Positions 43,321-51,280 of a stretch of DNA of 64,000 nucleotides are shown here, piece by piece (position 1 is the first letter of the stretch; each line of letters starts with the position of its first letter). The notes under the pieces are model-generated. The model searched no databases. It saw nothing but the letters and a program-made list of their open reading frames with translations, and was not told the DNA's origin. Both the position numbers and the translations under genes were made by a program. The stretch is from Novosphingobium profundi (GTDB lineage: Bacteria; Pseudomonadota; Alphaproteobacteria; Sphingomonadales; Sphingomonadaceae), in contig NZ_JABWCU010000021.1 of NCBI RefSeq assembly GCF_018491765.1, positions 45,512 through 109,511 on the forward strand. The letters run 5' to 3'.

Positions 43321-44514
43321 TCAGCCATTGACCACGGCTTCTTCGCTGGCCGGGGTGGCAAGGCCCCAGCCCCGGCGCACCAGCGCCTCGACCTGGGCCA
43401 TCGCCTCGTCGAGGTTGGCGCGCGAGCGCTTGTGGGTGCGCGCCGAACCGATCGGGCGTTCGAGTTCGTAGACCGTCATCATGCGCAGCGCGGCGTGGCT
43501 GATCTCGGCGCTCTCGAGGATCGAGACCGGAAGCAGGGCGGGGCCGAAGGTCTGCTCCATGATCTGGCGCACCATTGCGTGGCTGGGGTCGTTGCCGTCG
43601 AACTTGGAGCACAGCAGGCGCACGAAGTCGTAGTCGACGGTGAGCCCGGCCTGCGCGAGCTGGCTTGTCACCTGGTCCATCATCGAGAGGAACTGCACGG
43701 TCGAGCAGAAGTCGGGGGTGGTCGCGGCCAGCGGCACGATCAGCGCGTTGGCGGCCTGCATGACGGCCAGGCTGATGGTGCCGAGCGCCGGCGGGGGATC
43801 GAGGATCACCACGTCGTAGCCGCGCGCAAGATCCTCGAGCCCCGCCTTGAGCTTGCGGAAGCGTGAGGCAAGCACCGAGCCGCCGTCCGCGCCGCTGGCC
43901 GCCAGTTCGTACTCGACGTCGAAGAGTTCGAGGTTCGAGGGGATCAGGTCGACGTTGGGCCAGGGGGTCTTCTGGACCGCGTAGAGCAGGTCGGTCTGCG
44001 TCGGATCGATCGAGAGATAGGGGTAGAGCGTTTGTTCGCGGGTGATGTTGAAGTGCGGGTTGAAGCCGAACAGCGTGGTCGTCGTCGCCTGGCTGTCGCA
44101 GTCGACCACCAGCACGCGGTAGCCCTGGATCGCGAAATAGTGCGCGAGGTGGGTGGTGACGGTGGACTTGCCCACGCCGCCCTTGAAGTTCTGCACCGCG
44201 ATCATCGCCGGGCGATCGAGCGGTGCGCGCGCGGGCGAGGCGCCCAGCACGGCGCGCATGTTGAGCAGGGCCTCGATCGAATAGCCGGGCCGGCGCCCGT
44301 TCTCGGTCGGTGGGGGAGGGGGCAGGCGGCCGTCGTCCTCGGCCATGCGGATGCGGTTGGTCGAGCAGCCCAGAAGCTGCGCCGCCTCGGCAATGCCGAA
44401 ACGGATGTTGAGCCCCTTGCGACTGTCGGGCAGGAAGGCCTGCTTGCGCAGGCGCTCGATCATGCGTTCCCCGGCCTGGGCCATTTCGGCCAGACGCTCG
44501 ACTTCTGAATGCAT
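43321..44514 (-). CDS. parA: ParA-type partition ATPase with N-terminal HTH
   Basis: The 397-residue protein is a type Ia ParA. The N-terminal 100 residues include a MerR-like HTH (IAEAAQLLGCSTNRIRMAED), which in this class autoregulates the operon. The deviant Walker A box is FKGGVGKST at about 110-118; DCDSQATTT and VILDPPPALG supply Walker A' and B functions. It binds the nucleoid and moves ParB-parS complexes. It is the first gene of the parA-parB-repA order, so its own repression would tie copy number to segregation. Confidence 0.94.
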   Translation of the reverse strand: MHSEVERLAEMAQAGERMIERLRKQAFLPDSRKGLNIRFGIAEAAQLLGCSTNRIRMAEDDGRLPPPPPTENGRRPGYSIEALLNMRAVLGASPARAPLDRPAMIAVQNFKGGVGKSTVTTHLAHYFAIQGYRVLVVDCDSQATTTTLFGFNPHFNITREQTLYPYLSIDPTQTDLLYAVQKTPWPNVDLIPSNLELFDVEYELAASGADGGSVLASRFRKLKAGLEDLARGYDVVILDPPPALGTISLAVMQAANALIVPLAATTPDFCSTVQFLSMMDQVTSQLAQAGLTVDYDFVRLLCSKFDGNDPSHAMVRQIMEQTFGPALLPVSILESAEISHAALRMMTVYELERPIGSARTHKRSRANLDEAMAQVEALVRRGWGLATPASEEAVVNG

Positions 44515-44626
44515 TTGTACCCCGGGTTGCTCAATTGAACGTTCGCGATGATGTAACCTTTATATATGCTTCAGTCCATCGTGTTGTACAGGAATGAGAC
44601 GCACGGGCGCGCGTTGCGACCGTGCG
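44515..44626 (-). promoter_or_regulatory. upstream region of parA with palindromes and an AT-rich box
   Basis: Reading toward parA, a TATATAAA box (near 44566) stands about 45-50 bases before the start and resembles a -10 element. It is followed by GAACGTTC and GTTCAATTGAGC, two near or perfect palindromes that could be ParA operators. Further upstream CGCACGG (44600-44606) pairs with CCGTGCG (44620-44626). The regulatory role is inference from ParA autoregulation in this class. Confidence 0.4.
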
Positions 44627-44731
44627 GGCGTCGGGGCTGCCGAAAGGGGAGGGCGCGATTGCCGGGCGCGCGGTGCCGGACAGGGCCGTGGCCATCGCGA
44701 AAATAAACGCGTGATCGGGAGCGGGCGGATG

Positions 44732-44756
44732 GGAACTTCCATCCCCGCGAAAAGTT
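44732..44756 (+). promoter_or_regulatory. possible EcfG (general stress sigma) promoter before the LOV gene
   Basis: GGAAC at 44732-44736 and GTT at 44754-44756 are 17 bases apart, close to the GGAAC-N16/17-cGTT promoter of the alphaproteobacterial stress sigma factor EcfG. It overlaps an inverted repeat, GGATGG/CCATCC, at 44727-44744. The leader to the LOV start would be about 160 bases. The match is short and may be chance. Confidence 0.3.
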
Positions 44757-44922
44757 CCATGAATTCCGTGACGCCGCGTTCGGATTGCGCCATGAACGCG
44801 CGAGAGGCGGGGCAAGCTTTGGGTTGGTCGGTCACGACGTGCGGCACGAAGGTAGCGCGCGCGACGAATGCCTTTTCGGGGACAGGCCCTTTCGGTGAAA
44901 GGGTGCAATGGAGTTTGCCTAA

Positions 44923-45483
44923 GTGCACGATGACGCGGTTCTGGACCAGCTGAGGGCCTTCTTCACGAATTCCCCTGTCGCGCTGGCGCTTGCCGCGGTT
45001 TCGGGCGACCACCCGCTGATCCTGGTCAATCCCCGTTTTTCCGACCTGACCGGCTACGCGCAGGACGAACTCGTCGGGCGCAATTGCCGCGTGCTGCAGG
45101 GTCCGGCCGACGACCAGGAGGCGCGCGGCCAGCTGCGCGCCTTCCTCGAGGACGAGACGGCTGCCAACGTGCGCACGCCGATCGTCAATTTCCGCAAGGA
45201 CGGCACGCCTTTCGTGAACCTCCTCTACATGTCGCGCCTGCGCGCGCTGGGCGGGGCGACGCGCTATATCTTCGCCTCGCAGTTCGACGTCAGCCGCGCC
45301 CGGCCCGAGCTGCTCCAGGCCTACGACCGCGACCTTGGCCAGACCCTCACCCGGCTCAGCCCGGCCGCAGCCGAAAGCGGGATGATCGTCGAGGGCACGC
45401 TCGCCACCATCGCCAACTCGGCCCAGACCGTGGCGCAGGCCCGCCTGACGCTTGCCGACCTCGACGACGGGGCCATCCTGTGA
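44923..45483 (+). CDS. short LOV-domain blue-light photoreceptor
   Basis: The 185-residue protein (GTG start, GGAG about 10 bases upstream) is one PAS/LOV domain plus a helical tail. It has the flavin-adduct motif GRNCRVLQG with the reactive Cys55. FMN-contact segments are NFRKDGTPFVNLLYM and YIFASQFDV. LOV proteins form a flavin-cysteine adduct in blue light. There is no output domain, so it probably acts through a partner. The downstream kinase gene starts within its stop codon (GTGA overlap), which makes the CheB/CheR/HWE protein the likely partner. Confidence 0.88.
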   Translation: MHDDAVLDQLRAFFTNSPVALALAAVSGDHPLILVNPRFSDLTGYAQDELVGRNCRVLQGPADDQEARGQLRAFLEDETAANVRTPIVNFRKDGTPFVNLLYMSRLRALGGATRYIFASQFDVSRARPELLQAYDRDLGQTLTRLSPAAAESGMIVEGTLATIANSAQTVAQARLTLADLDDGAIL

Positions 45484-48400
45484 GGCGCGAGGACGAGGGC
45501 GGGGCAGGCGTGGAGACGTTGCGCGAAAACCGGGCGGACGCGGTGCCGGTGATCGGGATCGGCGCGTCGGCGGGCGGGCTCGAGGCACTGCGCGAGATGC
45601 TCTCGGTTGCGCAGCTGCCCACCGGCTGCGCCTTCGTCATCGTCCAGCATCTCGATCCCAACCACGAGAGCATGCTCGCCCAGCTGCTCGACCGGGCCAG
45701 TCCGCTCGACGTGCTGCAATGCGAGGGCGGCGAGGAGCTGAAGCCCGACCGCGTCTACATCATCCCGCCCGGGCGCGGCCTCGCGCTGCGCGAAGGGCGC
45801 CTCCAGCTCACCGATTTCGCGCAGCCGCGCGGGTTGCGCCGCCCGATCGACGACTTCTTCATCTCGCTCGCCGCCGACCAGCAGGCCAATGCGGCCTGCG
45901 TGATCCTTTCGGGCACCGGCGCCGACGGATCGACGGGGCTGCGCGCGATCAAGGAGCACGGCGGCGTCTGCGTCGCCCAGGAACCGGGGACCGCGCGCTA
46001 CGACGGCATGCCGCTCGCCGCGGTGGGGACCGGGCTGGTCGACTACGTCAAGCCGCCGGGCGAGATCCTGGGCTGCCTCCACGGTTTCTTCGCGCGCCGC
46101 ACGGGCGAGCCGCAACGCGAGGCGGCGCAGCTCGTCGCCGACCACATCGACGACATGTGCGCCACCTTGCGCGGCGCGATCGGACACGATTTTGCCGGTT
46201 ACAAGCGCTCCACCCTCGTACGCCGGATCGAGCGGCGCATGCACGTGCTGGGGATCGACAGCCCGGGCACCTACCTCCAGCGCATCCGCAGCGACGGCGA
46301 GGAGTGCGAGGCGCTGTTCCGCGACCTGCTGATCAACGTCACCCGCTTTTTGCGCGATCCCGAGATGTTCGAGGCGCTGCGCGTCAAGGTCATCGAACCG
46401 CTGCTCGACGAGCGCGCGGCGGGCGAGGACGTGCGCGTCTGGGTGCCGGGCTGCTCGAGCGGCGAGGAGGCCTACAGCATCGCGATGCTCTTTGCCGAGG
46501 CGGCGCGCGCGCGCGGCATCGCCAATCCGGTGCAGATCTTCGCCACCGACATCGACGAGCAGATGCTCCAGATCGCGCGCGAGGGCAGCTATCCCGCCGC
46601 CGCGCTCGCCGACATTCCCTCGCCTTTGCGCGAGCGCTGGACGGTGCCCCATGGCGAGCGCTTCACGATCACCGCGCCGATCCGCGACCTGATCCGCTTC
46701 TCGAACCATTCGGTGGTCAAGGATCCGCCGTTCTCGCGCATCGACCTGGTTTCGTGCCGTAACCTGCTGATCTACTTCGACGATGCCCTGCAGAAGTCGG
46801 TCATGCCGATCCTCCACTACGCGCTGCGCGAGGGGGGCTATCTGTTCCTCGGTCCGTCCGAGAGCATCGGCCGTTTCGAGCATCTGTTCCCCGCGCTCGA
46901 CAACCACGCCCACATCTTCGCGCGCGCACCCGGCAACCCGAGCTACCCGATCGATCTTCCCGCCAACGACCGGCGCGATCCGGCGCCGAGCCCGGCGAAC
47001 AGCGCGCGCGCGCGACCGGGCAGTCCCCGCGCGGTGCGTGCCGATGTCGCTATCCAGCGTTTGGCCGAGGGCTATTCGCCCCCCGCGATGGTCGTCAACC
47101 AGGACGGGGCGGTGCTTTCGGCTTACGGCAAGCTCAGCCGCTACTTCGATTTTCCGGTGACGCGCACGGGCGGCTCCAACGCGATCTCGCTCGCCAAGCC
47201 GGGCCTGCGCGATGTGCTGGGGCCGTTGGTGCGCCAGGCGCGCGATACCGGCAAGCGCGTGGTCGCGCGCGAGGTTTCGGTCTCGTCCGACTACGGCGAA
47301 CAGCCGATCGAGGTGATCGGCGAGCCGCTCGGCGAGGGCACCTTGCTGCTGATCTTCCGCGATCGCGGCCCGTTCCGCCCCTTTGCCGAGGACGACCTTA
47401 CCGAGATCGAGAGCGGCGATGATCACATGGAGGCGCTCGAGGAGGAGCTGCGCCTCACGCGCCACAAGCTGCGCACCGCAGTCGAGGAGCTCGAAACCGC
47501 GAACGAGGAACTCAAGAGCTCGAACGAAGAGATGATGTCGATGAACGAGGAGCTTCAGTCGACCAACGAGGAGCTCTCGACCGTCAACGACGAGCTCAAG
47601 AGCAAGGTCGACCAGCTTACCGTCGCCAATTCGGACTTGCGCAACTTCTTCGAATCGACCGAACTTGCGGTGATCGTGCTCGATGCGGACTTGCGCATCC
47701 GCAGCTTCACCGAGGCGGCGACCGGGATCTTCCCGCTCCAGCCCGGCGATCGCGGGCGCAGCCTGGCCGACGTTACCTCGCGGCTCGAGGACGCGGGCTA
47801 CCTGGAGGACGCGCGCCAGGTGGGCGAGAGCGGCGAGCCGCTGATGCGCCGCGTGCGCACGCGCGACGGCAAGCGCACGCTTTCGATGCGCGTGCTGCCC
47901 TACCGCACGCAGCACGGCAGCGTCGCGGGCGCGACGCTGGTCCTGACCGACATCACCGACGCGCTTTCGATGGAAGACGACCTGGCGACCGAGCGCGAGC
48001 GGCTCGATCTGGCGATCAAGGCCGGGGGCATCGGCGTGTGGGAATACCTGGTCGACAGCGGAAAGGTGCTGGCCGACGCCACCAACCGCGTCCTGCTCGA
48101 ACTGCCTGCCGAGGGGGATCTGTCAATCGACCGGGTGCTCGCCAGGGTCCACCCCGAAGACCGGGTCGAGGTCGAGGCGGGCCTGCGCCGGGCCTCGGTA
48201 CAAGGCGAGGATTTCGAGGCGGCGTTCCGGGTGATGTTGGCCGACGAGGGCATTCGCCACGTCAAGAGCTTCGGGCGGGTGACCTCGGCCAAGGGGCGTA
48301 CCCGCATCGTCGGCACGGTGATCGACATCACCCCCGAATACACTCTGGCCGAAACCCGTGCGCTGATGCTGCGCGAGATGAACCACCGGGTGAAGAACCT

Positions 48401-48935
48401 CTTCGCGGTGGTGAGCGGCATGGTCTCGGCGGCCGGGCGCACGCATCACGACGTGCGCAGCTACAGCGAGGACTTGCGCGAGCGCATTTCCGCGCTTGGC
48501 CGCGCGCATTCGCTGGCCGCGCCGAGCGGCGACCAGCCCGCGATCTCGCTGGCCGACCTCGTCGAGACCACGGTCGATGCCTATCGCGGATTGGGCGCGA
48601 TCGCGATCGAGGGGCCGCCGGTCGCGATCGCGCGCGCGAGCCTGTCCTCGCTGGCGCTGATCCTCCACGAGTGGACCACCAACGCGGCCAAGTACGGCGC
48701 GCTGCGCGAAGGGCAGGGGTCTCTCGCGATCCGCTGGCACCATGACGGCGATGCGCTCCAGCTCGACTGGATCGAGCGCGGCGCCGATCTTTCGGGAACG
48801 CACGAGGCCTCGGGCTTCGGCACGCTGCTGGTGACGACCTCGGCCCGGCAATTGCGCGCTGAACTCTCGCGCGAGGTAGAGGGCGATTGCTTCCACCTGG
48901 CCATGCGCCTTCCTGCCACGGTGGTCGCGGCGTGA
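45480..48935 (+). CDS. CheB-CheR-PAS-HWE histidine kinase fusion
   Basis: A GTG at 45480, overlapping the LOV stop, gives 1151 residues. Domains in order: CheB methylesterase (about 20-200; GIGASAGGLEAL, VIVQHLDPNHE, SGTGADGSTG carry the Ser-His-Asp triad), CheR methyltransferase (215-480; NVTRFLRDPEMF, VPGCSSGEEAYSIAM), a PAS region, a coiled coil (about 640-720, repeats of ELxxxNEELxSxNEE type), two PAS domains, and an HWE kinase (about 960-1150; MNHRVKNLF with the phospho-His, HEWTTNAAKYGAL, DWIE). This complex sensor kinase class often feeds the general stress response. The response regulator gene follows with a 4-base overlap. Confidence 0.9.
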   Translation: MRREDEGGAGVETLRENRADAVPVIGIGASAGGLEALREMLSVAQLPTGCAFVIVQHLDPNHESMLAQLLDRASPLDVLQCEGGEELKPDRVYIIPPGRGLALREGRLQLTDFAQPRGLRRPIDDFFISLAADQQANAACVILSGTGADGSTGLRAIKEHGGVCVAQEPGTARYDGMPLAAVGTGLVDYVKPPGEILGCLHGFFARRTGEPQREAAQLVADHIDDMCATLRGAIGHDFAGYKRSTLVRRIERRMHVLGIDSPGTYLQRIRSDGEECEALFRDLLINVTRFLRDPEMFEALRVKVIEPLLDERAAGEDVRVWVPGCSSGEEAYSIAMLFAEAARARGIANPVQIFATDIDEQMLQIAREGSYPAAALADIPSPLRERWTVPHGERFTITAPIRDLIRFSNHSVVKDPPFSRIDLVSCRNLLIYFDDALQKSVMPILHYALREGGYLFLGPSESIGRFEHLFPALDNHAHIFARAPGNPSYPIDLPANDRRDPAPSPANSARARPGSPRAVRADVAIQRLAEGYSPPAMVVNQDGAVLSAYGKLSRYFDFPVTRTGGSNAISLAKPGLRDVLGPLVRQARDTGKRVVAREVSVSSDYGEQPIEVIGEPLGEGTLLLIFRDRGPFRPFAEDDLTEIESGDDHMEALEEELRLTRHKLRTAVEELETANEELKSSNEEMMSMNEELQSTNEELSTVNDELKSKVDQLTVANSDLRNFFESTELAVIVLDADLRIRSFTEAATGIFPLQPGDRGRSLADVTSRLEDAGYLEDARQVGESGEPLMRRVRTRDGKRTLSMRVLPYRTQHGSVAGATLVLTDITDALSMEDDLATERERLDLAIKAGGIGVWEYLVDSGKVLADATNRVLLELPAEGDLSIDRVLARVHPEDRVEVEAGLRRASVQGEDFEAAFRVMLADEGIRHVKSFGRVTSAKGRTRIVGTVIDITPEYTLAETRALMLREMNHRVKNLFAVVSGMVSAAGRTHHDVRSYSEDLRERISALGRAHSLAAPSGDQPAISLADLVETTVDAYRGLGAIAIEGPPVAIARASLSSLALILHEWTTNAAKYGALREGQGSLAIRWHHDGDALQLDWIERGADLSGTHEASGFGTLLVTTSARQLRAELSREVEGDCFHLAMRLPATVVAA

Positions 48936-49282
48936 GCGCGCTTGTCCTGATCGCCGAGGACGAGCTGATCGTCGCCATCGACGTCGAGAGCATCGTCGAG
49001 GAGGCGGGCTACCGTGTCGCCTGCACCTGCGAGAGCGTGGCGAGCACGCTTGCCGCGATCGAACGTCTGATGCCCGCCTGCGCGGTGCTCGACGTGCGCC
49101 TGCTCGATGGCGAAGTCTATCCCGCCGCCGACGTGTTGAGCGCCGCAGGCGTGCCGCTGATCTTCCATTCGGGCCATGCCGACGAGGCGAACTTGCGCGC
49201 GCGCTATCCCGCCGCGCAAGTCTGCCCCAAGCCCAGTTCGCCCTCGATGCTGCGCGCCGCGCTCAGCCGCGCGCTGGGCTGA
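48932..49282 (+). CDS. single-domain response regulator
   Basis: The GTG at 48932 overlaps the kinase stop and gives 116 residues, one receiver domain with no output. Acidic residues E9-D10-E11, the phospho-acceptor D54 (CAVLDVRL), the switch serine in IFHSGH and the lysine in CPKPSS are all present. Its start within the kinase gene indicates coupling; it probably takes phosphate from that HWE kinase and acts as phosphate sink or diffusible messenger. Confidence 0.88.
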   Translation: MSALVLIAEDELIVAIDVESIVEEAGYRVACTCESVASTLAAIERLMPACAVLDVRLLDGEVYPAADVLSAAGVPLIFHSGHADEANLRARYPAAQVCPKPSSPSMLRAALSRALG

Positions 49283-49292
49283 GCCGCGCGCC

Positions 49293-50735
49293 TCAGTTGG
49301 CCGGCTGGTCCTCGCTCGGGGGCAGGTAGAGCGTTATCGAACACGTCAGGCCCTCGGGCAGATAGGCGATCCGGGCCTGTCCGCCGTCTTCGGCCGCGAG
49401 CCCGCGCTCGATGAGCGCGGTGCCAAAGCCCTTGCGCGTGGGTGTCTCGACGCGCGGACCGCCAAATTCCTGCCATTCGAGCACGAGACGGTCGGGTTGC
49501 CCGGTCTGGCGCGACCAGGTCACCGCGACCGTGCCGGTCTCGTTCGAAAGCGCGCCGTACTTGATCGCGTTGGTGGTCAGCTCGTGCAGCGTCATCGAGA
49601 GCGCGACGGTCAGCCGCGGGGGCAGGGCGATCACCGGCCCGCTGGCCCGCAGGCGCTGGGGATCGCCCGCAGCGGCCGTTGCGGCGCGCACCACTTCACC
49701 GAGCGAAGTCGTTCCCCAGTTGGCATCGGTGAGCAGGTTGTGCGCGCCCGCCAGCGCGTGCAGCCGCTCGTCGAAGGCAAGGCGTGCCTCGGCGGCGGCT
49801 TCGACCTTGCGGAACGACTGGCTGGCGAGGCTCTGGACGATGGCGAGCGTGTTCTTCACGCGGTGGTTCAGCTCGTTGATGAGCAGGTCCTGGTGGCGCG
49901 CCGCCTCCACCGCTTCGGTCACGTCCTGACCCTGCACGAAAATGGCCGAGACCGCGCCGTCGAGGATCACGGGCTGGAACACGAAATCGACGCAGCGGTG
50001 CACCGGCAGGGCGCCGGGGTCGGCGTCGAAATAGACCTTGCGGGCCTTGCCGACATAGGGCTGGCGGGTGCGGCGCACCTCGTCGAGGATTGCGACGAAG
50101 CCCTGTTCCTCGATCTCGGGCAGGGCCTGCACAACCGGCTTGCCGATAAGGTCGGTGCGCCCGACAAGGTCGCAATAGGCCGAATTGGCCATCTCGAAGA
50201 CATGGCTTTCGCCGGTCAGTACGCAGACGAAGCCGGGGGCCTGCTCGAACAGGCGGGTGAGCCGCTCGATCTGCCCTTGCAGGTCGAGGTTGCGATCCTG
50301 CACGGCCTGCGCGCGGCGGACCATGTCGATCTCGTCGCGCATCGTGCGCAGATTGTGCAGCTCGGTGACGTCGACGGTGTGCTGGAGGATGAACTCGACC
50401 TCGCCCGCGGCGTCGCGCATCGGCGTGTGCGTCGCGCTCCAGTAGCGGGTTTCCATCGTGCCGTCGGGGCGCGGGATGTCGTAGCGGATGAGCGCGATCT
50501 CGTCGACCTCGCGGCTTTCCAGCACGCGCTCGAACGAGGCGAACAGCAATTCGTAGCTTTCGCTGCCCGGCTCGCTGGGAAAGGCGTCGAGCAGATGGCG
50601 GCCGAACAGGGTCTCGGCGCTGTGCATCGTCGCGCGCAGGTACGCCGCGTTGGTCCACACGATCGTGAGATCGCGATCGAGCAGCATGTACGGATTGGGG
50701 GACAGCGAGCATAGCGCTTTGAAGTCGATGTTCAT
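49293..50735 (-). CDS. PAS-PAS HWE-family sensor histidine kinase
   Basis: The 480 residues contain two PAS domains (about 10-125: NPYMLLDRDLTIVWTNAAY; 155-270: EQAPGFVCVLTGESHVFEMAN) and a C-terminal HWE kinase (280-470): phospho-His in LINELNHRVKNTLA, N-box LHELTTNAIKYGAL, and W-x-E in LVLEWQEFGG. No membrane segment is seen, so it is a cytoplasmic sensor. It converges on the response regulator gene with a 10-base gap. Upstream on its strand, TTGACA (complement of 50812-50817) looks like a -35 element. It may share the response regulator with the large kinase. Confidence 0.9.
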   Translation of the reverse strand: MNIDFKALCSLSPNPYMLLDRDLTIVWTNAAYLRATMHSAETLFGRHLLDAFPSEPGSESYELLFASFERVLESREVDEIALIRYDIPRPDGTMETRYWSATHTPMRDAAGEVEFILQHTVDVTELHNLRTMRDEIDMVRRAQAVQDRNLDLQGQIERLTRLFEQAPGFVCVLTGESHVFEMANSAYCDLVGRTDLIGKPVVQALPEIEEQGFVAILDEVRRTRQPYVGKARKVYFDADPGALPVHRCVDFVFQPVILDGAVSAIFVQGQDVTEAVEAARHQDLLINELNHRVKNTLAIVQSLASQSFRKVEAAAEARLAFDERLHALAGAHNLLTDANWGTTSLGEVVRAATAAAGDPQRLRASGPVIALPPRLTVALSMTLHELTTNAIKYGALSNETGTVAVTWSRQTGQPDRLVLEWQEFGGPRVETPTRKGFGTALIERGLAAEDGGQARIAYLPEGLTCSITLYLPPSEDQPAN

Positions 50736-50922
50736 GGCGCTCCGGGGGCGTCGCGGGTCTGCGGCTGGGGTGTCGCGATCGAATGCGAGACCTGTAGCCG
50801 CCTGCCGGGTTTGTCAATGCCACCGGGAAGGGCAGCGCCGGTTTTGCGACGACTTTCGCGGGGGAATCGCGCGAGGCGACGGTGCGCGAACACGGGAACG
50901 AAATGGCGCCCTCATAAATGCA

Positions 50923-51175
50923 TGCAATTTCCAATACCCCGGAGCCGTTCGCGAAGGCACATCACAACGCGAAAGAGTATTTTGATGCGGCGACCGGAAT
51001 AATGCAAAATTTGTGTGATTTGCGTTCGTTTGCAGGCGCATTTTATTGCATTTTAGCGAAATATCAGATGCAGAATGCAATTTATTTTACCAATTGAACG
51101 ATTTTCTGCACCGCGGACGTTTATCCGAAGAGCGAACAAAAATAGCGGAGATGAAGCCAATATTGCATGCAATAT
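50923..51175 (+). promoter_or_regulatory. AT-rich upstream region with repeated TGCAAT/ATTGCA boxes
   Basis: The 545-base gap 50736-51280 has no gene. Its 3' part is far richer in A+T than the neighbours. The hexamer TGCAAT or its complement occurs at 50923, 51045 and 51076 and twice in a perfect 16-base palindrome, ATATTGCATGCAATAT, at 51160-51175. A related TGCAAA is at 51003. The palindrome lies 105 bases before the TonB receptor start. This looks like a multi-site operator for an unknown regulator. Confidence 0.5.
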
Positions 51176-51280
51176 GCGCTCTCGTAGCAAGGTCAGGCGG
51201 ATGTTCGCTGCGGAGCGACCGGGCCCATACGCTCCGAACGATGCCGTCTGGCCGAGCCACTCAAGGGGGGAAACATACTC

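Noticed and set aside
45321..47915. An 864-residue minus-strand frame opposite the CheB-CheR kinase.
   Set aside because: It is a shadow of a gene with intact CheB, CheR and kinase motifs.
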